Source: J038 sp034437535
GTDB lineage: Bacteria; Chloroflexota; Anaerolineae; Aggregatilineales; Phototrophicaceae
Assembly (NCBI GenBank): GCA_034437535.1
Contig: DAOTTZ010000043.1
Span: forward strand, 1 to 16,371
DNA length: 16,371 bases
Direction: 5' to 3'
Below the pieces are notes generated by a model, which was not told the DNA's origin, searched no databases, and saw only the letters and a program-made list of their open reading frames with translations. How positions within the stretch are numbered: the stretch's first letter is position 1; each line of letters opens with the position of its first letter. Below are positions 1 to 6,431 of the stretch, piece by piece. The translations under genes were made by a program, and so were the position numbers.

Positions 1-458
1 TCTTCGGGACCATGATGCAGGGCGCAGACGATATGCTGGCTGGCATAGACGCCGCCGAACCAGTCCGTCATCTTCTTCTCATCGTTGTCGCCGCTGAACA
101 GCGGTGGATGACAGGGATGGGTGACAAAGTAGGTGATGTCGTCACGGATCGGCATGACTTCGGCGTAGGCGGCTGCCGGGTCCAATCCGACGATCATGGT
201 GCCGGGATTGAGTTTCGGCACCATCGCCTCGGTGATTTTGCCGATCAACCGGTCGGGCAGCGCCAGGACAACGATCTCGGCGGAGTCCAGGGCCGTGCCT
301 TCCGGCGTGACTTCCACGTCGATCTCCTTCAGATTGTTGATGCCGGCCTCGCTGACTTCGACATAGGCAACGTCGTATTTGGGCAAATCCTTGATGTTGT
401 TGGTGATGCGCATACCCATTTTGCCACCAGCACCCATCAATGCAACTTTAACTGTCAT
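1..458 (-). CDS. apnO: D-apionate oxidoisomerase (ApnO-like), N-terminal part, cut by window edge
   Basis: The first 152 residues are visible; the 3' end lies beyond position 1. The N-terminus is a Rossmann nucleotide-binding fold with the glycine loop GAGGKMG (residues 9-15), then VEVSEAG near residue 35, LALPD, and the distinctive THPCHPP motif near residue 120. This is the 6-phosphogluconate-dehydrogenase-like family that includes D-apionate oxidoisomerase, which turns D-apionate into 3-oxo-isoapionate with NAD+ in the cytoplasm. The ATG at 458 is preceded by AGGTG with an 8-nt spacer. It lies 36 nt after the apnL stop, so it is probably in the same transcript. The family call rests on recalled motifs and on the ApnL neighbour; another 2-hydroxyacid or phosphogluconate-type dehydrogenase is possible, and the C-terminal half cannot be inspected. 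Confidence 0.75.
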   Translation of the reverse strand, partial: MTVKVALMGAGGKMGMRITNNIKDLPKYDVAYVEVSEAGINNLKEIDVEVTPEGTALDSAEIVVLALPDRLIGKITEAMVPKLNPGTMIVGLDPAAAYAEVMPIRDDITYFVTHPCHPPLFSGDNDEKKMTDWFGGVYASQHIVCALHHGPE

Positions 459-494
459 TGTTTATTCACCTTTCTTTATGATGTGCGTTTTAGT

Positions 495-2408
495 CTATGC
501 GCTGTCGATTCGTGCGATTGCATAAGGTTTCAGTTCCAGAGCCAGGCTGCCATCGACATTCTGCACGGTGGTCTCATCTGCCCGGAAGGCATCAGGCGCA
601 CGCATGGCGGCTTCGGCATTGGTTTCGTCCAGCGTTTTTACCGCTGTGCGTCCGTTGATGTTGTTCACGGTGACGGTCTGCGGTTTATGGGTCATGTTCG
701 CTACCAGCACCCGCGTGCGTCCACCATCGCGCAGGACCAGCGCACCGACCACCAACGGCTGACTGGACTCGCTGGTTACCACCTCGCCCCCGGCGAACTC
801 GCCTACATCCGCCAGAACGTGATACAGCGGGTAAACGCCGCCCGGTATCGAGGGGAACTCGTCGGGACTGCCTTCGGCATATTCCATCACCCCTCGCCAG
901 CCGATTGTCTCGTAATAGGTCAGGCTGTGAGCGCCGCTCTCAGACAGATACTTGATGCTGCCCAGGGTCCATGCCGCGCCGAGAAGCGACATCTGGCGGA
1001 CATCTACCTGCGGCGGTAGTTTGCCTGGTGGTGTCTCTGGCTGCGGACCGGTCATGTTGGGATTCCAGCGCATCCTGAGCGTGATCGGACTGACGACAAC
1101 CGGTAGATCGCCGCTGAACGCTCTTGCACTTTCGACGGTCGTGGCCTGCGCGGCCAGCGTCTCGACCAGATCGATATTCTGGAAGGCGTGGACCTGCGGA
1201 TTGAGCGAATAGACCACCCTATCCAGGGCGTTAACCGGCGGGCGCTCCCGGTTCAACTCGGTGAAGAAGGCATCCGTGCCGCCACCAAACCGGGCCGATA
1301 GATCGTAATCAGCGAGATATTCCCGCGCCAGTTCGATCCATTTCGCACGGGTCGATTTTTCGCCCGCATGGAAGATCAACCAGTGGGCAATTTCGGGACC
1401 AATGGAGTCCAGCAGCAGGCGCAGTGCCTTGAGTTCGTTTTCCGCGTTGTCGGTCAGGTGCAGTGCCGCTTCCAGTTTGATCCTCAGCGTGGCGGCTTGC
1501 TGGTTGGCTTCGCGCAAAACGGCTTCCAGGTCGGGTGTGTTCAAATGCAGATCGACGCGCAGGTGCGCCAGCCCCAGGTTGTCCAGCCGTTCGATGGTTT
1601 CTGGCATGAGAGTCCGGTGGGTCATGCCCAGGCCGATGCGCGGCAGCGGTGTGGCTGCTGTCTTGATGGTAATCACCGGACGGATCTCGGTCTCGGCTGC
1701 CGGAGGCACATCGCCCGATACCTGGATCGTGATCGATTGATTGATCCGCTGCCCTCGCTCCACCGTTACCGGGAACGGCAAATCCAGCGGTGTGCAGTAA
1801 GTTTTATAGGACGCATCGGTCCAGTTGCGCTGGTCCTCCATCTCGAAGGTATCGCCCTCCATCAGCACCCGTGCCTGTACGCCGGGTATGACCTCATGTG
1901 TGATGGCCCGGATATGCTTGAAGGGTTGGTGCGGTGAGATGTGCTGCGGAAATATGCCGTCGGTGTGTGTTCTGTCGACCTGCTCGATAGTGCAGTCCTG
2001 TCCGGCGCAGTCCATTGGGTGCAGGATGCAAAATCCCACCCGGTTGCGGCGGAAGGTCGAAAGCGCCTCGCCATCGAATGTGAAGTTGATGGTGCCGTCG
2101 GGCTGGCCGGTGAGGGTGCCGCGCCAGGTAAAGTCAATGTCGCCCTGTTTGTGGTCGACCCGGTAGCTGATTGTGAACGAGTCGTCCCTGATATTCAGAT
2201 GGGCATCGCTGATGACACCCGGTACCGTCCCCCAGTTGTGGTCGCGCACCGCAGCATAGACCCGGCGCAGAATCTCGTTTTCGCCCAGGCGAATGTAGCG
2301 GAGATCACCATTGGCCGGATCGTACATCGCGTTCAGCGGTCCGGCGTGGAGTTTAATCAGGTCTTCTAACGGTTCTGGTCGTCCATAGTAAAGGATATTT
2401 TTGTTCAT
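495..2408 (-). CDS. apnL: D-apionolactonase (ApnL-like)
   Basis: A 637-residue soluble protein with no signal peptide, near the length I know for ApnL. Motifs that I associate with this family include AGPLNA (22-27), LRYIR (36-40), VGFCILHP (124-131), FPQHISPHQPF (153-163) and FEMEDQRNWTDASYKTY (188-204), with SLTYYETIGWRG towards the C-terminus. In D-apiose catabolism ApnL hydrolyses D-apionolactone to D-apionate, the substrate of the following gene product. The ATG at 2408 has only a weak Shine-Dalgarno sequence and sits 6 nt after the TGA of the preceding TIM-barrel gene, suggesting translational coupling. The reaction is assigned by family and by the adjacent ApnO-like gene. I cannot identify catalytic residues with certainty; a lactonase for a related branched sugar acid is the main alternative. 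Confidence 0.75.
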   Translation of the reverse strand: MNKNILYYGRPEPLEDLIKLHAGPLNAMYDPANGDLRYIRLGENEILRRVYAAVRDHNWGTVPGVISDAHLNIRDDSFTISYRVDHKQGDIDFTWRGTLTGQPDGTINFTFDGEALSTFRRNRVGFCILHPMDCAGQDCTIEQVDRTHTDGIFPQHISPHQPFKHIRAITHEVIPGVQARVLMEGDTFEMEDQRNWTDASYKTYCTPLDLPFPVTVERGQRINQSITIQVSGDVPPAAETEIRPVITIKTAATPLPRIGLGMTHRTLMPETIERLDNLGLAHLRVDLHLNTPDLEAVLREANQQAATLRIKLEAALHLTDNAENELKALRLLLDSIGPEIAHWLIFHAGEKSTRAKWIELAREYLADYDLSARFGGGTDAFFTELNRERPPVNALDRVVYSLNPQVHAFQNIDLVETLAAQATTVESARAFSGDLPVVVSPITLRMRWNPNMTGPQPETPPGKLPPQVDVRQMSLLGAAWTLGSIKYLSESGAHSLTYYETIGWRGVMEYAEGSPDEFPSIPGGVYPLYHVLADVGEFAGGEVVTSESSQPLVVGALVLRDGGRTRVLVANMTHKPQTVTVNNINGRTAVKTLDETNAEAAMRAPDAFRADETTVQNVDGSLALELKPYAIARIDSA

Positions 2409-2414
2409 AATCCA

Positions 2415-3215
2415 TCATCTCGTAATGTACTGTCGCAAATAGGCGATACTCTCCCGGACCCAGCGTTCCTCTTTGGCGATGGTGGCGGCCAGTGCGACTT
2501 CTGGCGGCGGCCAGAGTTCAAGGATCGCGTTAAACTCACGCCCCTTGAGTTGATCCAGCAGCCAGGGAATATTGAGCATCCCCTGCCCTGCTGGTTTTCC
2601 CATCAACTCGAATCCCATCACGTAACTGGCCCGCTGGATCGTGAACTCTTTGATGTGCAGATTGACGATGAATGGGCCGAGGGTTGCGACCACGATCTCC
2701 GGACCTTCAAGTGAACCGAACGAATTCACCGTATCCAGGCAGATGCCTACATGGTCGCTGCCGATCTGCTCCACCATTTGCGCCATCTCCGCCGACTTGA
2801 AGCGGTCGTAATTCTCCAGGGCGAGATAAACGCCCGCCGCCGCGAATTCCGGTGCGATGTCTTTCAGTGTGCCGATGATCTCATCGACCGATGGATGATG
2901 GTCGGCGGTGTCGGGTATGGTGCGGACGATATTTGTGCCAAAACGCTGCGCCAGCCTCAAATAGGTGTGCAGCAGATCGGGGGCGATCCCGCGTGTGCCG
3001 ACTTCTACCGCGATTCCGAGCGCGTTCGCGTGGGTATGAAATTCATCCAGATTGTCGAGGGTGTGCAGCGGGAGATTGTCGGCCACCTGGACCAGATGAA
3101 CGCCGTGAGCAGCGGCCCGGTCCAGGAATTGCAGCGCGGTCATGGGATTTGACGGTGGGTAACCGGGGACACCCATCGCCCAATAATATGCGTAAGAACC
3201 GATGCCTAATTTCAT
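2415..3215 (-). CDS. Xylose-isomerase-like TIM barrel; candidate 3-oxo-isoapionate decarboxylase (OiaC-like)
   Basis: A 266-residue protein of the sugar phosphate isomerase/epimerase (AP endonuclease 2-like) TIM-barrel superfamily. The usual metal-binding quartet is visible at strand ends: E134 (LENYDR), D161 (CLDTVNS), H187 (NLHIKEF) and E233 (ILELW). No signal peptide, so cytoplasmic. The longest ORF begins at 3275, but that ATG lies between the -35 and -10 boxes of a strong promoter. The ATG at 3215 has GAGGG 6 nt upstream and begins the fold directly (MKLGIGSY), so I use it. The gene precedes apnL by 6 nt, with apnO next. In known D-apionate pathways, OiaC, which I recall as a member of this superfamily, decarboxylates 3-oxo-isoapionate to L-erythrulose, which is exactly the missing next step. 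The fold is clear; the reaction is inferred from context. A sugar or tetrulose epimerase is an alternative. Confidence 0.6.
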   Translation of the reverse strand: MKLGIGSYAYYWAMGVPGYPPSNPMTALQFLDRAAAHGVHLVQVADNLPLHTLDNLDEFHTHANALGIAVEVGTRGIAPDLLHTYLRLAQRFGTNIVRTIPDTADHHPSVDEIIGTLKDIAPEFAAAGVYLALENYDRFKSAEMAQMVEQIGSDHVGICLDTVNSFGSLEGPEIVVATLGPFIVNLHIKEFTIQRASYVMGFELMGKPAGQGMLNIPWLLDQLKGREFNAILELWPPPEVALAATIAKEERWVRESIAYLRQYITR

Positions 3216-3232
3216 AAGAACCCTCGAAATAT

Positions 3233-3263
3233 CTATCTGAAATCTCAATGCAATTTCAGATAG
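3233..3263. promoter_or_regulatory. Perfect 11-bp inverted repeat, likely operator
   Basis: Arms CTATCTGAAAT (3233-3243) and ATTTCAGATAG (3253-3263) are perfect reverse complements around a 9-nt centre. The right-hand arm touches the -10 box at 3262-3267, and the predicted transcription start (about 3255) falls inside the element. That is where a repressor would block RNA polymerase. No T-tract follows on either strand, so a terminator is unlikely. The regulator is not encoded in the window and its family cannot be deduced. No second copy was noticed in the other intergenic regions. Confidence 0.6.
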
Positions 3264-3291
3264 TATACCGCGCATATTCCTCGCTGTGCAA
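3262..3291 (-). promoter_or_regulatory. Sigma-70-type promoter of the TIM barrel-apnL-apnO transcript
   Basis: On the minus strand, TTGCAC (3286-3291) and TATACT (3262-3267) are separated by 18 bp. These match the -35 and -10 consensus at 4 and 5 of 6 positions. The predicted start near 3255 lies 40 nt before the ATG at 3215, leaving room for its GAGGG site. The promoter begins right after the stop codon of the upstream glycosidase-like gene. The catabolic enzymes can therefore be expressed apart from the two secreted proteins upstream. Confidence 0.65.
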
Positions 3292-3294
3292 GTT

Positions 3295-4236
3295 TTAGCG
3301 ATTCAAAATGGACGTGTTGCTGCCATCTGCCATCAGAACATGCGGCCACAAAGACTGTTCCAGTATGTAAGCGGCCCAGTCGTTGATCTGGCTGGCTGTG
3401 ACCCACTGGCTGGCGTCAGCGGCATAGCTCATGCTCCAACCCGGATTCGGCCCTAAGCGAGCAGCAATATACCGTTGTAGGCGTCGATCCGTTTCACCGT
3501 TCACGCCGCCGTCCAGGCCAACGGGCGTCTCCAGTTGGTTCTCGCCATCCCAGACCCAGAAATGCACCCGTATATTGCGGTTACGGGCCATGTTCAACAG
3601 GTAATCGATCAGCGCGAAGGTCTCCAGGTCTGGCTCGATATTGCGGTGGTCATCGTAGCCGGTCGCGCCCAGTTTGAACCAGTTGTGTTTGATGTCTATC
3701 GCAACAACATCGAAGCCGTTTTCTTCGGCTTCATTCAGGATATTGGTAAAGCGGTGCGGTCTACCGCGAAACTCAGCCAGTTCATAGCGTGAACTGTTGA
3801 AAACGCTGAAGTTGTAGGGACTCATTTCGCCCTGTTCGCCGGTCTGGATCATATACTGGTTGCTGCTGTAGGTCAGATAGCCGGTGGTGTTTGGGTCGCT
3901 GGGCGGGGCCGCGAAAACCCGGCCATTCAAGCCATCGAGTTCGGATTCCTCGCTGCTGGTCTCATAAGCCCATTCGCCCAGTCGGGTTGCGGCAAAACGG
4001 AAGCTCCATGTATTGGCACCGGTGTAATACATCTCTGTACTACGCACTTCACCACTTTCGATGTGGGTAAAGGTCACGTTGGCGATGACGTCAAAAGGAT
4101 TGCCTTCGTAGTTATTGTCCGTTGCTGACCATTCTATCGGTTGCCACAACGGAACATAGCCGATTTGAGCGGTTGTGGCGGTTGGCGCGGACAAAAACAA
4201 CGCCAGCAGAACGAGGGCGAGTAGAACTGTTTTCAT
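3295..4236 (-). CDS. Secreted DUF5060-type glycosidase-like protein, probably C-terminally truncated
   Basis: A 313-residue protein. Residues 1-23 form a signal peptide (MKTVLLALVLLALFLSAP, cleavage likely near TTA/Q). Residues 28-110 look like the DUF5060 beta-sandwich: W at 31 and 36, NPFDV, a Y-rich strand, RFAATRLGEWAYET, and DGLNGRVF. From about 125 an (alpha/beta)8 glycosidase-type barrel starts (VVAIDIKHNWFK, IRVHFWVWD, AARLGPNPGWSMSY, INDWAAYILE). Related proteins are usually much longer, with the rest of the barrel and often an extra domain. Here the protein stops just after HVLMADG, so one or both catalytic acids may be missing. The ATG at 4236 was chosen over a TTG at 4269 because GGAGG lies 6 nt upstream and the signal peptide starts there. 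It follows the GH10 gene by 29 nt. Substrate unknown; DUF4038-like relatives include GH140 apiosidases, so a link to apiose is possible but not shown. Confidence 0.6.
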   Translation of the reverse strand: MKTVLLALVLLALFLSAPTATTAQIGYVPLWQPIEWSATDNNYEGNPFDVIANVTFTHIESGEVRSTEMYYTGANTWSFRFAATRLGEWAYETSSEESELDGLNGRVFAAPPSDPNTTGYLTYSSNQYMIQTGEQGEMSPYNFSVFNSSRYELAEFRGRPHRFTNILNEAEENGFDVVAIDIKHNWFKLGATGYDDHRNIEPDLETFALIDYLLNMARNRNIRVHFWVWDGENQLETPVGLDGGVNGETDRRLQRYIAARLGPNPGWSMSYAADASQWVTASQINDWAAYILEQSLWPHVLMADGSNTSILNR

Positions 4237-4265
4237 CGAAATCCTCCGTGACGGGTGGGTGTAGA

Positions 4266-5324
4266 TCAATTGGCGGATAAAACATCTGAAAGGGCGAAAA
4301 ACGCCGGTTTGGGCTGGTAGTTCATATCAAAGGGGAGCGGTGCATTTTCGTCAGCCGGGGTATTCAGCCAGGAATAACGGTCGGTGAATCCCCAGGTGAT
4401 CAGCGCTGTGCAACTGTCAAATTCCAGGCAGATGTTGGTCACTTCACGGTAGATGTCGGCCTGTCTCTGCAAGCTTTCTGATCGTGGTGTGTCCATGTCG
4501 CTGATCCGAACATCCAGCTCGGTGATGTGAATTTGCAGTCCCAACTCGCTGATTCGGGCGAATTCACTCCGGATGAAGTTGTAGTCGGGCGGTTCGGATG
4601 CGTTGATGTGCATCTGAAAGCCGACGCCATGGATCGGGACTCCCTGCTCCACCAGTGAGGCCACCAGATTGTAGACCGCGTTGGCTTTTGTGCGTGATTT
4701 CTCTGTGTTGTAGTCATTATAGAACAACAGCGCATCCGGATCAGCTTCATGCGCCCACTGGAAGGCCAGGGCGATATACTCGGGGCCGATGGTTGTCAAC
4801 CACAGGCTGTCGCTGTCATAGAGGGGAATGTCGGTCCCGCGCAGGGCCAGGCCACTGTCATGCACCGCTTCGTTAACGACATCCCAGGCGAAGATCTTTC
4901 CCTTATAATAACTGACGACGGTCTTGACATGCTCCTCCAGGACCGCCATGGCTTCATCCCGGCTGATGTTGCGATGCCGTACCCAGTAAGCCACCGCTTG
5001 ATGCCACACCAGTGGACCACCGCGCACCTGCATATCGTTCTCCTGCGCGAAGGCGACGATCCCGTCGGCCCGGTTGAAGTTGAATTCATCTGGTGTGGGC
5101 CGCAACGTACGCATTTTCATCTCATTGGTTGGGATCACCATGTTGTAGTGCTGTGCCAGGACGCTTGCGTAAGTGTCATCCGAGGCGAGTGGGTCGAAGT
5201 CAACAGCCGTACCGATCAGTATGCCTTGTTCCTCGCCCAGTTCGCGTAAGGACGGTGTATCCTGAGAATGTGTACCGATACTGAACACAAGTACGATGCT
5301 GATAATCAGCAGCTTGTTTATCAT
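4266..5324 (-). CDS. Secreted GH10 endo-beta-1,4-xylanase-like enzyme
   Basis: A 352-residue protein: signal peptide about 1-21 (MINKLLIISIVLVFSIG), then one GH10 barrel and no carbohydrate-binding module. GH10 landmarks are present: IPTNEMKM (64-71), LVWH (105-108), WDVVNEAVHD with acid/base E152, FYNDYN (201-206), GVGFQMHI (233-240), ITELDVRI with nucleophile E269, and WGFTDRYSWL (311-320). GH10 enzymes cut beta-1,4-xylan internally with retention. One oddity is RGGPLVWH where the family normally has RGH followed by T or P and LVWH, so the usual subsite -1 histidine is replaced by glycine. The ATG at 5324 was preferred to an upstream start at 5345 because AGGGAG precedes it closely and the signal peptide begins there. 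Probably first gene of the degradation block; secreted xylanase action would feed oligosaccharides to uptake systems not seen here. Confidence 0.87.
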   Translation of the reverse strand: MINKLLIISIVLVFSIGTHSQDTPSLRELGEEQGILIGTAVDFDPLASDDTYASVLAQHYNMVIPTNEMKMRTLRPTPDEFNFNRADGIVAFAQENDMQVRGGPLVWHQAVAYWVRHRNISRDEAMAVLEEHVKTVVSYYKGKIFAWDVVNEAVHDSGLALRGTDIPLYDSDSLWLTTIGPEYIALAFQWAHEADPDALLFYNDYNTEKSRTKANAVYNLVASLVEQGVPIHGVGFQMHINASEPPDYNFIRSEFARISELGLQIHITELDVRISDMDTPRSESLQRQADIYREVTNICLEFDSCTALITWGFTDRYSWLNTPADENAPLPFDMNYQPKPAFFALSDVLSAN

Positions 5325-5343
5325 ACGACTCCCTGTACAACAC

Positions 5344-5370
5344 AAAAAAAACAGGGACTATGGCCCTGTT
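5344..5370 (-). terminator. Rho-independent terminator/attenuator in front of the GH10 gene
   Basis: On the minus strand AACAGGG and CCCTGTT form a 7-bp stem with a 7-nt loop (5350-5370), followed by a run of eight T (5344-5351, partly in the stem). It lies about 50 nt after the GT2 stop codon, so it can end the glycosyltransferase transcript. It also lies between the TATAAT box (5377-5382) and the GH10 ribosome binding site, so transcripts from that promoter would meet it immediately. The CCCTGT arm can alternatively pair with ACAGGG of the Shine-Dalgarno region (5331-5336). Confidence 0.75.
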
Positions 5371-5376
5371 GGTGTA

Positions 5377-5405
5377 ATTATAGTTGGGGGTGTTGTAACA
5401 ATCTA
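5377..5405 (-). promoter_or_regulatory. Probable promoter of the GH10 gene
   Basis: A perfect TATAAT on the minus strand (5377-5382) with TAGATT (5400-5405, only 3 of 6 consensus positions) 17 bp upstream. The expected start lies a few bases before the hairpin at 5350-5370. The weak -35 box is consistent with an activated promoter, but that is inference. Confidence 0.45.
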
Positions 5406-5410
5406 CCCCC
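5386..5410. promoter_or_regulatory. G/C-rich nested dyad over the GH10 promoter spacer
   Basis: Plus-strand arms GGGGGT (5386-5391) and ACCCCC (5405-5410) flank TTGTAACAA (5393-5401), itself a palindrome except for its centre. The two symmetry centres differ by one base. The element covers the -35 box and spacer of the predicted GH10 promoter, suggesting a protein-binding site. As RNA it could be a weak hairpin after the GT2 gene, but no T-tract follows. Confidence 0.35.
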
Positions 5411-5420
5411 TACCAAACGA

Positions 5421-6401
5421 TTAACGATCCACACTCAGATTGCGGAACAGATCACGGCGGGCGCGGCGAAGCATGTTCCCACGGAAACGACCGTCATTCT
5501 CCCAGATGTAATGGCGGGCATCAGGGTTGAGTTTGACCTGGGTGTCGTCGGTCAACTGCTGGATCATCTTGAGCGAGTCGAAAGTTCCGCGTACACCCTG
5601 CCCCAGCACCTTGTTATAGACGCCGCGAACGATATAACCCATGTAGAGAATCGCTGTACGCTGCGGCTCCTGGTAGTATTTGAAATCCAGGTAGATCGCA
5701 TTCCGGGATAGATAGTAGTAACGGTTGCCCTTCCACCAGAAGCGCCCTTCTGGCGAGACTTTGTGCATCACGGCAACTTTGGGATAGTAGATGACCTGAT
5801 AACCGTTGTTGATGATCTGGTAGGCCAGGTCGCGTTCTTCGCACATAAAAAACAAAGCGTCATCGTAGCCGCGAGTCGTGTCGAATGCCTCGCGCCGGAT
5901 GGCATGGCCGCAGGCAACATAGCGTGTCGTCAGAAATTCCTCATCCAGGCGATCTTGCAATTCCCTCGGGTAGGTTGTCATACTGTGCATGTCGTCGTCG
6001 CCGGTGTAGAAATTCCGGATGCGGAAGCCGATCAAGCCCAGGTCGGGCTGCTGCTCAAAACGCTCAATGGCGGTTTTGATGGTGTACTCGTTCTCGAATT
6101 CGGCATCGTTGTCGATACCGACGATATAGGTGTTGCTGCCGTGCCGCATGGCGACATTGCGCCCACCGCCCGGACCGATATTGTGACCGTTTTCGATTAA
6201 CACGATTTGACCATCTGCTGCGCGTTCCCGCAGGGCCGTTAGTTGGTCTTCCTCACTGCCCTGATCGAAAACATAGATGGTGACCGCCACGTCCTTTTGC
6301 GCCAGGGCGCTGTCGATGGCTTCCAGGGTGGTGTCGGCGCGATTCCAGGATAGGATAATCACATCGACGGTCGGAAGTGCAGTGTTGTCTTGTGTGACCA
6401 T
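5421..6401 (-). CDS. GT2-family glycosyltransferase
   Basis: A 326-residue family 2 (GT-A fold) glycosyltransferase. The N-terminus has the VDVIILSWNRADTTLEAIDS start of the fold (12-31), NIGPGGGRN (74-82) in the nucleotide-binding part, and IDNDAEF (96-102) as the DXD-type metal/UDP-sugar motif. The acceptor-side CEERDLAYQI (187-196) supplies the usual acidic base residue. No transmembrane helices or signal peptide, so it should act at the cytoplasmic membrane face on a lipid-linked or polysaccharide acceptor. The ATG at 6401 has AGGAG 10 nt upstream. It follows the GT4 gene by 30 nt and is probably co-transcribed with it; a terminator follows. Donor and linkage cannot be read from the sequence. 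Rhamnosyltransferase-like members are common in this family. Confidence 0.85.
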   Translation of the reverse strand: MVTQDNTALPTVDVIILSWNRADTTLEAIDSALAQKDVAVTIYVFDQGSEEDQLTALRERAADGQIVLIENGHNIGPGGGRNVAMRHGSNTYIVGIDNDAEFENEYTIKTAIERFEQQPDLGLIGFRIRNFYTGDDDMHSMTTYPRELQDRLDEEFLTTRYVACGHAIRREAFDTTRGYDDALFFMCEERDLAYQIINNGYQVIYYPKVAVMHKVSPEGRFWWKGNRYYYLSRNAIYLDFKYYQEPQRTAILYMGYIVRGVYNKVLGQGVRGTFDSLKMIQQLTDDTQVKLNPDARHYIWENDGRFRGNMLRRARRDLFRNLSVDR

Positions 6402-6431
6402 AGCTTATTGGCTCCTGATCTTATTATGGTT

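Noticed and set aside
12..1019. A 335-codon open frame on the plus strand across the apnO/apnL junction
   Set aside because: It runs antisense through two recognised genes and their intergenic gap, with no family features.
3216..3275. Longer N-terminus for the TIM-barrel protein starting at 3275
   Set aside because: The start codon lies between the -35 and -10 boxes and the extra 20 residues fall partly in the inverted repeat; the ATG at 3215 has a good ribosome site.
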